From Oscillospiraceae bacterium (GTDB lineage: Bacteria > Bacillota_A > Clostridia > Oscillospirales > Oscillospiraceae), in NCBI GenBank assembly GCA_017415945.1, contig JAFQDR010000188.1, forward strand, positions 1-36,285: a stretch of 36,285 bases of DNA, read 5' to 3'. Made by a program: the position numbers and the translations under genes. Shown in pieces: positions 30,314 through 36,285 of the stretch (position 1 is the first letter of the stretch; each line of letters starts with the position of its first letter). The notes beneath the pieces are model-generated. The model saw only the letters and a program-made list of their open reading frames with translations, made no database searches and was not told the origin of the DNA.

Positions 30314-30875
30314 TTGCATCCTCCTTCAGCAAGTCGATGATCTGCGCATACAGCCAGTCCTGCATGGTTTCATATCCATCTCTGCGGATGCGCTGCTGCA
30401 GAACCTCAAAGTCATCCGTAGTGATACGGAAGGTCAGCTTTCGGCCGAGCTTGCGGTTTTCTACCTTCTTGGTCGGGGCCTTGTCCTCTGCTGCATCGGG
30501 CAGCTTGGGCAGCTGCTGGTGGTAGGCATTGCAGATGGCCCGCAGACCGTTGGGATGCAGGATGATGCCATAATCCTTCCAGTTTTTGCACTGGGACAGG
30601 AGCTGACGGTTGAACTTGGGGAACATATCTCGAACCACTAACGCCACATCCTTGTCCATGGCACCGATATCTTCCAGCAGTTCCTTCACCCGCTCCAATT
30701 GGTTGACATCTCGATAAGGGTCTGATAAAGTAATAGTGGAACCACGACTCCAATCGTTTCCACCAGAGGGCATTCCCGTTGCAGCGGGGGTGTCCTCATT
30801 TTCTTTGTCCCGACACTCGCAGACCTCACCGTGATCCAGCGCCGCTCCGCAGTCGGGACATTCTTTGTATTTCAT
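30306..30875 (-). CDS. Phage protein with zinc-ribbon start and C-terminal helical domain
   Basis: A 189-residue protein from ATG 30875. MKYKECPDCGAALDHGEVCE has a CxxC ribbon. A linker follows, then a conserved helical core ERVKELLEDIGAMDKDVALVVRDMF...NPNGLRAICNAYHQ-like region. The basic end is RKLTFRITTDDFEVLQQRI...MQDWLYAQIIDLLKE, which could be a ribbon-helix-helix-type tail. Common in Clostridia phage early genes; function unknown. Confidence 0.62.
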   Translation of the reverse strand: MKYKECPDCGAALDHGEVCECRDKENEDTPAATGMPSGGNDWSRGSTITLSDPYRDVNQLERVKELLEDIGAMDKDVALVVRDMFPKFNRQLLSQCKNWKDYGIILHPNGLRAICNAYHQQLPKLPDAAEDKAPTKKVENRKLGRKLTFRITTDDFEVLQQRIRRDGYETMQDWLYAQIIDLLKEDANA

Positions 30876-31243
30876 GCAGTTGCCTCCTTTACGATTTCCA
30901 CGCCCATCAGCATCAGGGTAGTCAGTACCCATTCCACTTCGGCTTCGGACAGTCCAACGATGTCGGGACCGTTCTGCGTACACCCCAGAGCCATCACAAC
31001 CGCATCGCCGCAGATGGGCCATCCGTGATGTTGGGTACCGTACCAGTGGGATGCGATAGGGTTGATGGGCAGCTGTCTGATTAGGCCTTCCTCGTTGACG
31101 ACCATCATCAGCGGATTGGGCAAGCCTTTCGGGTAAACATTCTCAATGTAGCCCCCAACCGCTTCCCCAAGGCTTTCGTGCAGCGGATAAGAAAAGGTCT
31201 TTACATAGGCTTTCTTTTGGGTCGTAATCACAACACCCTTCAT
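30872..31243 (-). CDS. DUF3846-like protein
   Basis: A 123-residue protein from ATG 31243 (GGGGAGGTGAG upstream). EAVGGYIENVYPKGL, PLMMVVNEEGLIRQLPINPIAS, GWPICGDAVVMA follow the DUF3846 layout (lq..vGG.ie......vNEeG...lp.N......i.G). These small proteins occur in mobile elements and phages and have no confirmed role. Confidence 0.72.
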   Translation of the reverse strand: MKGVVITTQKKAYVKTFSYPLHESLGEAVGGYIENVYPKGLPNPLMMVVNEEGLIRQLPINPIASHWYGTQHHGWPICGDAVVMALGCTQNGPDIVGLSEAEVEWVLTTLMLMGVEIVKEATA

Positions 31244-31247
31244 GCAC

Positions 31248-31490
31248 TCACCTCCCCATCGTAGGGGTCGCAGCTTGCTCGGCCCGATCTTCCGCAGCCC
31301 AAACCTTGGGTTCCAAAGCATCCGCCCGTTCCGCCAGCTTTCGCAGCCGTTTCACGCAGCCATTGAGAGCTGCATCGATATGCCCCCTGTCCGATACTTC
31401 CCCAATGTTGGCATCGTTGATGACCTCCAGGGTACACAGCTCATCAATCAGATCGATGTACAGATCCTTGATTTCCTTTTTAAGGCTCAT
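31248..31490 (-). CDS. Small helical phage protein
   Basis: An 80-residue, largely helical protein: MSLKKEIKDLYIDLIDELC, AALNGCVKRLRKLAERADAL. It overlaps the upstream excisionase-like gene by four bases. Position among the first genes of the leftward early transcript suggests an early regulatory or host-directed role, but nothing specific can be claimed. Confidence 0.6.
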   Translation of the reverse strand: MSLKKEIKDLYIDLIDELCTLEVINDANIGEVSDRGHIDAALNGCVKRLRKLAERADALEPKVWAAEDRAEQAATPTMGR

Positions 31491-31732
31491 GCACGCACCT
31501 CCACTTTGGGGGTGCGCTGCTTTCGCAGGGTGGGGCGCTGTTCCCGTTCGGGACGGGCCTGGTGGGTACCACGGGCAAGGTACTCATCCAGAGCCGCTTC
31601 CGTGATCCACACCTTGCCGCCGGGCTTGCGCTGGATGTATGCCAGCCGACCTGCGGTGCGCTCGGCATCCAGAGTCGGCAGCGACACCCCCAAACGCTCG
31701 GCGGCTTGTTTACGAGTCAGCAGATTACTCAT
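31487..31732 (-). CDS. Excisionase-like MerR-type HTH protein
   Basis: An 81-residue protein from ATG 31732 (AAGGAGG upstream). NLLTRKQAAERLGVSLPTLD with the following wing-like KPGGKVWITEAALDEYLA is the HTH_17/excisionase winged-helix pattern, followed by a basic tail. It lies right after cro in the leftward early operon, where an excisionase or an early regulator is expected; the integrase at the other end would be its partner. Confidence 0.72.
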   Translation of the reverse strand: MSNLLTRKQAAERLGVSLPTLDAERTAGRLAYIQRKPGGKVWITEAALDEYLARGTHQARPEREQRPTLRKQRTPKVEVRA

Positions 31733-31803
31733 AATTACCTCCTTACAAATTGATTGGTTGTCCCACAATCGGAATATCGGTCGTGGGATAATGGGTTAAT
31801 CGG

Positions 31804-31998
31804 TCAGTTCTCCTGTGCAGCCATTAAGCTGTCAACAGATACGCCGAGGTAGTCCGCCACACGCTTGAGCTTATCGGCAGTGGGCATAGAGTTCTTCCAT
31901 CCCCTGACCGTCGCATTGCCCAGACCACACTCGCGTTCCAGTCTCGCAATGCTGATTCCCTTCTTTTCACAGAGATTTGAGATGTTTGTAAAAATCAA
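31804..31998 (-). CDS. Cro-like XRE regulator
   Basis: A 64-residue protein with a TTG start (GGAGGGGAG upstream). ISNLCEKKGISIARLERECGLGNATVRGWKNS is a canonical XRE helix-turn-helix, then ADKLKRVADYLGVSVDSLM. It is the first DNA-binding gene downstream of the leftward promoter, divergent from the CI-like repressor, and most likely binds the same operators to favour lytic growth. Confidence 0.82.
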   Translation of the reverse strand: MIFTNISNLCEKKGISIARLERECGLGNATVRGWKNSMPTADKLKRVADYLGVSVDSLMAAQEN

Positions 31999-32032
31999 AT
32001 ACTCCCCTCCTTTTCTTTCCCGCCCCTTCCTT

Positions 32033-32065
32033 GCTCACAGCTTCTTAATGTGGTAGGCTGTGAGC
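32033..32065. repeat. Perfect 9-bp inverted repeat between small ORFs
   Basis: GCTCACAGC and GCTGTGAGC surround a 15-base loop, between cro and the ribosome site of the rightward 60-codon gene. There is no T-run for a terminator. It may be an RNA hairpin in the leftward leader or a protein-binding site. Confidence 0.5.
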
Positions 32066-32086
32066 ATCGGAAGGAGGTGATTTAGA

Positions 32087-32269
32087 ATGATTTTCACTGT
32101 CGAGTTTATGAACAAGGTACTTCGCACTTACGAGGAAACATTGCCGCAAAAGAACATAACCCCTGGTTTTGAGGGTATGTATATGCGCGATGCGAAAATC
32201 GTCCTTGAAGTGCTTAGGATTTGCGAAGAACTTGCGGGTCAAGTCCAAGCTCCACAAGAGCCTTCTTGA
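32087..32269 (+). CDS. Small helical protein on the opposite strand
   Basis: A 60-residue protein: MIFTVEFMNKVLRTYEETLP, FEGMYMRDAKIVLEVLRICEEL. It has a very strong ribosome site (AAGGAGGTGA) 6-7 bases upstream. It runs rightward against the early transcript and overlaps the end of the leftward 45-codon gene by 56 bases. No promoter is evident directly upstream, so expression is uncertain. Confidence 0.45.
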   Translation: MIFTVEFMNKVLRTYEETLPQKNITPGFEGMYMRDAKIVLEVLRICEELAGQVQAPQEPS

Positions 32270-32351
32270 TTACGTCCATGTTCTGCTGACCTTGTAATGC
32301 AAGTACGAGGTCAGCAATTTCTTTGGGTTCTCCGCTAATTGAAATATTCAA
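32214..32351 (-). CDS. First gene of the leftward early operon, 45 residues
   Basis: TTG start at 32351 with GGGGAGGTGG upstream, about 130 bases from the predicted leftward promoter start. The protein reads MNISISGEPKEIADLVLALQ and ends VIKKALVELGLDPQVLRKS. Small proteins with this GEPKEIADLVLA-type opening occur next to phage switches; function unknown. The overlap with the rightward gene leaves one of the two in doubt. Confidence 0.55.
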   Translation of the reverse strand: MNISISGEPKEIADLVLALQGQQNMDVIKKALVELGLDPQVLRKS

Positions 32352-32393
32352 CTATCCACCTCCCCTACAATGATTACAAATTAGAGAAAAGTA

Positions 32394-32422
32394 TTGACAA
32401 TTTTTAGAGAATAATCTAAAAT
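32394..32422 (+). promoter_or_regulatory. Rightward promoter for the repressor operon
   Basis: TTGACA (32394-32399), 17-base spacer, TAAAAT (32417-32422). Predicted start near 32429, about 127 bases before the repressor ATG. An operator copy lies inside the spacer. Confidence 0.75.
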
Positions 32423-32487
32423 ATGAATTGCCACAAACATACTAAGAACAATCTCTAATTTATGGCTTTTCTCTAAATTCTGAGGCT

Positions 32488-32516
32488 ATTATATAGGTTG
32501 TTCTCTAAATTGTCAA
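32488..32516 (-). promoter_or_regulatory. Strong leftward early promoter
   Basis: On the minus strand: TTGACA (32516-32511), 17-base spacer, TATAAT (32493-32488), both consensus. Predicted start near 32482 on the minus strand. An operator copy fills the spacer. The promoter points into the rightward promoter, so the two transcripts overlap. Confidence 0.85.
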
Positions 32517-32555
32517 GCCTATTTTAGGTTTTTCTCGAAATTTATAGGAGGAGCT

Positions 32556-32978
32556 ATGAATAGCGTCGAAAGAGTAAAATCTCTATGCAAAGAGAGAAAA
32601 ATCCCTATTTCGAGACTCGAAAAAGATCTCGGATTCTCTAACGGTTATATTGGGCAGCTTAGAAAAGGCGTTTTCCCCGATGACCGTTTGGTGCAGATTG
32701 CAGAATATCTGTCTGTTTCCGTTGAATATCTAATCAGCGGTACAGACTCCAAAAACGAAAAAACGCCCATCCTCACAAAAAAGGATGAGCGTGATATTGC
32801 TCGGGATGTCGAGCGTATGATGGAAGATCTGTCAGGCAGCGGAGAGTTGATGTTTGACGGTGTCCCCATGTCCGAAGAAGCGAAGGCTGCCATGGCAGCT
32901 GCAATGCGCATTGGTTTCGAGGAGGCCAGACGCAGAAACAAAGCAACCTATACCCCCAAAAAATACAGAGAGGAGTAA
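32556..32978 (+). CDS. CI-like XRE repressor
   Basis: A 140-residue protein. Residues 1-62 form an XRE domain: ERVKSLCKERKIPISRLEKD, FSNGYIGQLRKGVFPDDRLV, then YLSVSVEYLISG. The C-terminal part (KKDERDIARDVERMMEDLSG...KPKKYREE-type end) is short, with no LexA-type peptidase, so it depends on another protein for inactivation. ImmA directly follows. GGAGGAG precedes the ATG. It should bind the TTCTCTAAA operators and hold the prophage silent. Confidence 0.88.
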   Translation: MNSVERVKSLCKERKIPISRLEKDLGFSNGYIGQLRKGVFPDDRLVQIAEYLSVSVEYLISGTDSKNEKTPILTKKDERDIARDVERMMEDLSGSGELMFDGVPMSEEAKAAMAAAMRIGFEEARRRNKATYTPKKYREE

Positions 32979-32981
32979 TCC

Positions 32982-33440
32982 ATGGAGACAAAGGTGCTCG
33001 CGGCCAAGCTGGTCAAAAAGCACGGTACCCGTGATCCCTTCCGCATAGCGGAGGATCTGGGCTTCATCGTAATACGTGCGCCTTTGGTAGATATGCGCGG
33101 ATTTCAGCAGAAGGCCAAACGGCGGAAGTTTATCTATATCAATTCCAATCTTGATGAGCATCAACAGCGCTTGGTCTGCGCTCACGAGCTGGGCCATCAT
33201 CTGATGCACCGCAGCATGAATCGGATATTCATGGATCAGAGTACGCAAATTGTGACCCAGCGTTTTGAGAACGAAGCCCACCTGTTCTCCCTTCAGCTGC
33301 TGTACTCGGATGATGACTTGATCGAATTTGCATCGCTCCCGATCAGCTGTGCTGCAGCATACATGGGCGTACCTGTGGAGCTGGCTCGCAAACGAATGGA
33401 AGCGATTGAAATCGGAATATTGAAGAAGGTGCCGCAATGA
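32982..33440 (+). CDS. ImmA/IrrE-type metallopeptidase
   Basis: A 152-residue protein. HELGHHLMH (residues 68-76) is the HExxH zinc site, with more acidic residues downstream (FENEAHLFSLQLL), the COG2856 arrangement. ImmA-type peptidases cleave the XRE repressor at induction; here the gene follows the repressor by four bases and overlaps the next gene as ATGA. Likely the prophage induction switch. Confidence 0.9.
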   Translation: METKVLAAKLVKKHGTRDPFRIAEDLGFIVIRAPLVDMRGFQQKAKRRKFIYINSNLDEHQQRLVCAHELGHHLMHRSMNRIFMDQSTQIVTQRFENEAHLFSLQLLYSDDDLIEFASLPISCAAAYMGVPVELARKRMEAIEIGILKKVPQ

Positions 33441-34639
33441 CAGGACATGAATATGAATATGCAGTGGCAAATTATCTTCGGGAGCAGGGCTACTATGATG
33501 TTGAGGTAACGCAAGCTTCGGGAGACTACGGCATCGATGTTCTCGCCAGAAAGGGTGGACACCGCTATGCCGTACAATGCAAATACTACTCGGGAACAGT
33601 CGGCATCTCCGCCGTACAAGAAGCGGTTGCCGGCATGGCGATCTACGGCTGCGACCGTGCTATGGTAGTCACCAACAGTACATTCACCAAGGCCGCGAAA
33701 GAACTGGCCGAAGCAAACGATGTGGTTCTGCTGTCAGAAATCAGCGGTTCGCAGAGCAGCCTCCCCAGCGGATGTGCACTGGTGATCGGTGTAATGTGTT
33801 TCATTTTCGCTGTATGTGCATACTGCTCCAAATGGACTTTTCCCAGTTGGAAAATGCTTGCAATACTCGGTGTATTTTATCTGGTGTGGTTTTTGCGACC
33901 TTGGTCTGCAAAAGGCAGATCCGAAAACAGTAATGATACAGCCAACGACGCATTCAAGCAGGGCGGGAAATTCACGCAAACAGGCGATCACACAGGCGAT
34001 TTGGACATCTCTCCCATTATCGGGGTCCCGACCAAATTCACTGTTTTGGGGATAAAGTATTGTATCGATAATTTAACCGATATTCAAAATTTCCCTCTTA
34101 ACTTCAGTTCCTTTGAAGTCAATGGGCAGAAGTATTATTTCAATACATATTTTAGAATGTGCGCCGACCTGTATTATCAGAAGGGACGAGTCGATCTCGG
34201 CAATGCTCTCATTTCTAAGGCACAAGAATTAGAAAGTCATCCTTCTTACGGAGCATATTTGAGAAGTAAGGTCAAAGTATACACGCCTTCTGTTGATGAA
34301 GACTTTGACCCGGTATTCTTGTCATGCAACCCTGCAACTTCAAAACCCTGGACAGAACCGGAGCTTGTAAGTGCACTAAAATTACTAAGTATCCTCAATC
34401 GGGATAGCTTCGATACATTATTTTCTGTTTTAGACTATATGTACGACGGAAAAAGAACACTAACAGCACACTTTTTGGAAAACCTTGTGAATCTAAGCCC
34501 TGAAAAAACTACTCGTACAATTTACGATCTTTCACGTGTGGGTATTTTGAAAAGGAACGGAATCACAGACGAATACTATTTTACTGTTTCCAAGGATGAA
34601 CTGTTCAGTGCAGTGCGGTTAATTCATACTTCAGAATAA
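33437..34639 (+). CDS. Membrane-anchored Mrr-like nuclease (candidate defence protein)
   Basis: A 400-residue protein. Residues 1-103 are an Mrr_cat restriction endonuclease fold: MTGHEYEYAVANYLREQGY, GDYGIDVLARKG (Asp34), YAVQCKYYS (QxK 47-49). Two hydrophobic helices at about 113-129 and 138-154 follow. The C-terminal part (about 160-400) is soluble, with a winged-helix-like end (LSPEKTTRTIYDLSRVGILKRNGI). The C-terminal half is AT-richer. Translationally coupled to immA (ATGA), so made in lysogens. It fits phage-encoded protection against other DNA, but no homologous system is known to me. Confidence 0.8.
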   Translation: MTGHEYEYAVANYLREQGYYDVEVTQASGDYGIDVLARKGGHRYAVQCKYYSGTVGISAVQEAVAGMAIYGCDRAMVVTNSTFTKAAKELAEANDVVLLSEISGSQSSLPSGCALVIGVMCFIFAVCAYCSKWTFPSWKMLAILGVFYLVWFLRPWSAKGRSENSNDTANDAFKQGGKFTQTGDHTGDLDISPIIGVPTKFTVLGIKYCIDNLTDIQNFPLNFSSFEVNGQKYYFNTYFRMCADLYYQKGRVDLGNALISKAQELESHPSYGAYLRSKVKVYTPSVDEDFDPVFLSCNPATSKPWTEPELVSALKLLSILNRDSFDTLFSVLDYMYDGKRTLTAHFLENLVNLSPEKTTRTIYDLSRVGILKRNGITDEYYFTVSKDELFSAVRLIHTSE

Positions 34640-34648
34640 AACAAAAAA

Positions 34649-34773
34649 CTCCCCCGTGCGCCAACACGAGGGAGTGAGAGATGCAGCCGGTGCGCCAACA
34701 CCGACTGCGGATCGTAAACAGCCCACAAACCAAAACAAGGGGATAGTCTACCCTTTTAGGGTATCATATCCCC
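34649..34773 (+). ncRNA. Three-hairpin leader of the integrase gene
   Basis: Hairpin 1 (34649-34674) and hairpin 2 (34683-34708) have 10-position stems and the identical loop CGCCAA closed by GTG/CAC; each has one C-A mismatch in its stem. Hairpin 3 (34739-34773) has GGGGATA/TATCCCC plus TACCC/GGGTA with a small internal loop. They fill the gap between the nuclease and integrase genes. No ORF competes. Possible roles: RNA control of integrase, or recombinase or protein binding. Confidence 0.6.
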
Positions 34774-34796
34774 TCCGAAAACACAAGGAGGAATCT

Positions 34797-35993
34797 ATGG
34801 CCCGACCGAAAAAGCCAACCTATGAATGGATGCCCAAACGTCAGGAATATCGCAAACGCATCAAAGACGCCGATGGGAAGTATGTTGCACTCTACGCCAA
34901 GACCCCAAAGGAGCTGACACAAAAAATCAAGGAAGCAGAGCGTCAAATCGAAGAAGCCACCTTCCGAAGGAACAATCCCACTGTCAAAGAGTATGCGGAA
35001 AAATGGCTGCTCATGCAGTCAGCCAACATCCGCACCACCACACTGGCCGATTATACCTCCAAGGTCAATATCTACATCATTGAGCCGCTGGGGGATAAAT
35101 ACATGGCCGATGTCACCCCCGACGATGTGAAGATGGCCATACGCAAAGCAGCGGACAAGTCAGCATCCATCTACCGATCGGTGCAAATGCTGTACAAGAG
35201 AATCTTCGAATCCGCATACAAAAGCAATGTCATCGACCGTTCCCCCTGTGAGGAGCTGAACCCCAAGGGCGGTACTCCAACAAAGGAAAAGACCGCGCTC
35301 ACAAACGAGCAGGTCACAATCCTGCTGGATGCGGTCAGAGGGCTTCCCCCCTACCCGTTCATCATGCTCTGTCTGTACGCAGGCCTGCGCCGTGAAGAAG
35401 CACTTGCCTTGCAGTGGGACTGTGTGTTCTTAGATGATGAAGCCCCGCACATCACAGTCCGCCGCGCCTGGCATACGGAGCACAATCGACCCGTGATTCT
35501 GGACCAGCTGAAAACCAAGGCATCCAGACGGACAATCCCCATTCCCCCGCAGCTGGTGGAATGTTTGCGTGACGTCAAGAAAACATCCCGCTCCGATTAT
35601 GTGATCGCCAACAGCGACGGAGGGCCCCTGTCGGGAACTCAGTGGAAGCGGCTCTGGGCATACGTCACCACCCGCTCCACCAAGGAACGGCACTACTACC
35701 GATACGTCAACGGAGAGCGGATCAAGCATACAGTCACCCCCGAACTGGGTAAAGCCGCAGCCCATAACCGCGATGTGATTTACAGCATCGACTTCCACGT
35801 GAACCCCCACCAGCTCCGCCATACTTACATCACGAACCTGCTGCTGGCAGGTGTGGACGTAAAGACAGTGCAGGCCCTCGCAGGCCACGAACACGCCCGC
35901 ATCACACTGGACATCTATGCGCACTTAACGTATAATCAACCCAAGGACTTGATATCGAAGGTTTCGAGAGCGTTTGGCGATGCACCAATTTGA
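34797..35993 (+). CDS. int: Tyrosine integrase
   Basis: A 398-residue protein from ATG 34797 (AAGGAGGA 4-5 bases upstream); the longer in-frame start lies in the hairpins and is unlikely. An N-terminal arm-binding part (MARPKKPTYEWMPKRQEYRK) precedes the SAM-like core-binding domain (about 61-150) and the catalytic domain. Catalytic residues: Arg198 (LYAGLRREEA), Lys241, H338-x-x-R341-H (HQLRH), His364 (GHEH), Tyr374 (DIYAHL). It would integrate at the rpsI 3' end. Confidence 0.95.
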   Translation: MARPKKPTYEWMPKRQEYRKRIKDADGKYVALYAKTPKELTQKIKEAERQIEEATFRRNNPTVKEYAEKWLLMQSANIRTTTLADYTSKVNIYIIEPLGDKYMADVTPDDVKMAIRKAADKSASIYRSVQMLYKRIFESAYKSNVIDRSPCEELNPKGGTPTKEKTALTNEQVTILLDAVRGLPPYPFIMLCLYAGLRREEALALQWDCVFLDDEAPHITVRRAWHTEHNRPVILDQLKTKASRRTIPIPPQLVECLRDVKKTSRSDYVIANSDGGPLSGTQWKRLWAYVTTRSTKERHYYRYVNGERIKHTVTPELGKAAAHNRDVIYSIDFHVNPHQLRHTYITNLLLAGVDVKTVQALAGHEHARITLDIYAHLTYNQPKDLISKVSRAFGDAPI

Positions 35994-36037
35994 GGTTCAA
36001 TTTGAGGTTCAATTTCAAAACAAACCTCTGAACCCCT
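35986..36037. repeat. Arm-type repeats beside the attachment site
   Basis: CAATTTGAGGTT occurs twice in a row (35986-35997, 35998-36009), followed by CAATTTC, then an inverted partner AACCTCTGAACC (36025-36036). Direct repeats of this kind next to att sites are the usual integrase arm-binding sites. The first copy overlaps the int stop codon. Confidence 0.6.
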
Positions 36038-36068
36038 AATAAAACAAGGATTTATTCCGTATGACTTT

Positions 36069-36122
36069 AAGAAGTACGGCCTGAAGGCTGCACGTCGCGC
36101 TCCCCAGTTCAGCAAGCGCTAA
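36069..36122 (+). pseudogene. rpsI: 3' end of host rpsI (attR)
   Basis: The last 17 codons encode KKYGLKAARRAPQFSKR and a TAA, the conserved C-terminus of ribosomal protein S9. No S9 coding is found upstream, where phage sequence begins, so this is the right attachment site remnant left by integration. The functional gene must be at the other end of the prophage, restored by phage DNA carrying the same 3' end. Confidence 0.88.
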
Positions 36123-36153
36123 ACTGTACTTTTTATACCGCAAAAGCACTCAA

Positions 36154-36186
36154 AACCCCGGAATTATCGCAATTCCGGGGTTTTTC
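36154..36186 (+). terminator. Intrinsic terminator of rpsI
   Basis: Stem AACCCCGGAATT with AATTCCGGGGTT, 12 bp, loop ATCGC, then TTTTT. It lies 31 bases after the S9 stop codon, the expected place for the ribosomal operon terminator; it may be host DNA or carried with att. Confidence 0.92.
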
Positions 36187-36229
36187 CTTTTGATATGGTT
36201 TGACGCAATCTGACCTAACCTATACTCGT

Positions 36230-36285
36230 TTATATGGGTTAAATAGGGGTTAAAATCCCCGAATGGGTTAATTGATGGGTTAAAT
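36230..36285. repeat. GGGTTAA direct repeats at the window edge
   Basis: Four copies of (A/G)GGGTTAA within about 50 bp (near 36236, 36246, 36264, 36276). No gene is visible. They look like recombinase arm sites or another short-repeat region, on the host side of attR; they might belong to a second element. Confidence 0.45.

Larger units (their letters stand above)
32378..32540. promoter_or_regulatory. Operator array of the lysis-lysogeny switch
   Basis: Six copies of a TTCTCTAAA/TTTAGAGAA-type site: cores at 32381-32388, 32404-32411, 32452-32458, 32469-32476, 32501-32508 and 32532-32539 (the last reads TTCTCGAA). They overlap both divergently read promoters, so the CI-like and Cro-like proteins are the likely binders. 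Confidence 0.7.

Noticed and set aside
34656..34796. Upstream extension of the integrase reading frame
   Set aside because: It crosses the stable hairpins, has no ribosome site, and the ATG at 34797 has a strong one.
1..36285. CRISPR array or insertion sequence
   Set aside because: No regularly spaced direct repeats of the right length, and no transposase or terminal inverted repeats were seen.

Overview
The window holds most of one temperate siphophage genome, integrated as a prophage at the 3' end of the host ribosomal protein S9 gene (rpsI). The host is probably a Clostridia member, perhaps of the Oscillospiraceae. The reasons are the S9 tail ending KKYGLKAARRAPQFSKR, the GGAGG-type ribosome binding sites, the A118/SPP1-like head module and roughly even GC content. 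The window starts inside the tail module, so the tape measure, tail tip and lysis genes and the left attachment site lie outside it.

Minus strand, read right to left (about 32.4 kb down to 1). The early region (32.35-12.7 kb) runs from a strong promoter through cro-like and excisionase-like genes to a DNA metabolism block: RecA-fold ATPase, PD-(D/E)XK nuclease, NinB-like protein, SSB, and a replisome organizer with an iteron origin inside it. A long series of small accessory genes follows: SleB-type hydrolase, N6 methylase-like protein, ParB-like protein, sigma-like late regulator, an alpha-CTD fusion, DUF551, ASCH and DUF7694 proteins, a lipoprotein, zinc ribbons, MazG-like and RusA-like proteins. 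From 12.5 to 10.5 kb there is a tRNA array with eight recognisable tRNAs, one tRNA reduced to an acceptor/T-arm minihelix, one tRNA-like structured element and recurrent spacer hairpins. A Tad1/Acb2-like anti-defence gene is embedded in it. From 10.3 kb down come terminase small and large subunits, portal, a minor capsid protein with a C-terminal nuclease-like domain, scaffold, major capsid, connectors, tail terminator, tail tube, a probable tail chaperone and a Gp15-family protein.

Plus strand (32.5-36.0 kb). The lysogeny module is a CI-like repressor, an ImmA/IrrE metallopeptidase, a membrane-anchored Mrr-like nuclease and a tyrosine integrase. The integrase is preceded by three hairpins in a row, two of which share an identical loop. 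The switch region has face-to-face promoters with six copies of a TTCTCTAAA-type operator. Arm-type direct repeats follow the integrase, then the rpsI 3' remnant (attR) and the rpsI terminator, then about 100 bp of host or second-element DNA with GGGTTAA repeats.

How it fits together: the repressor should silence the leftward promoter, and ImmA-type cleavage is the likely inducer. Replication and recombination genes act first and the sigma-like regulator probably drives late genes. The most notable cargo is the Mrr-TM protein in the lysogeny operon, the Tad1-like sponge, the capsid-borne toxin domain and the unusual tRNA array.
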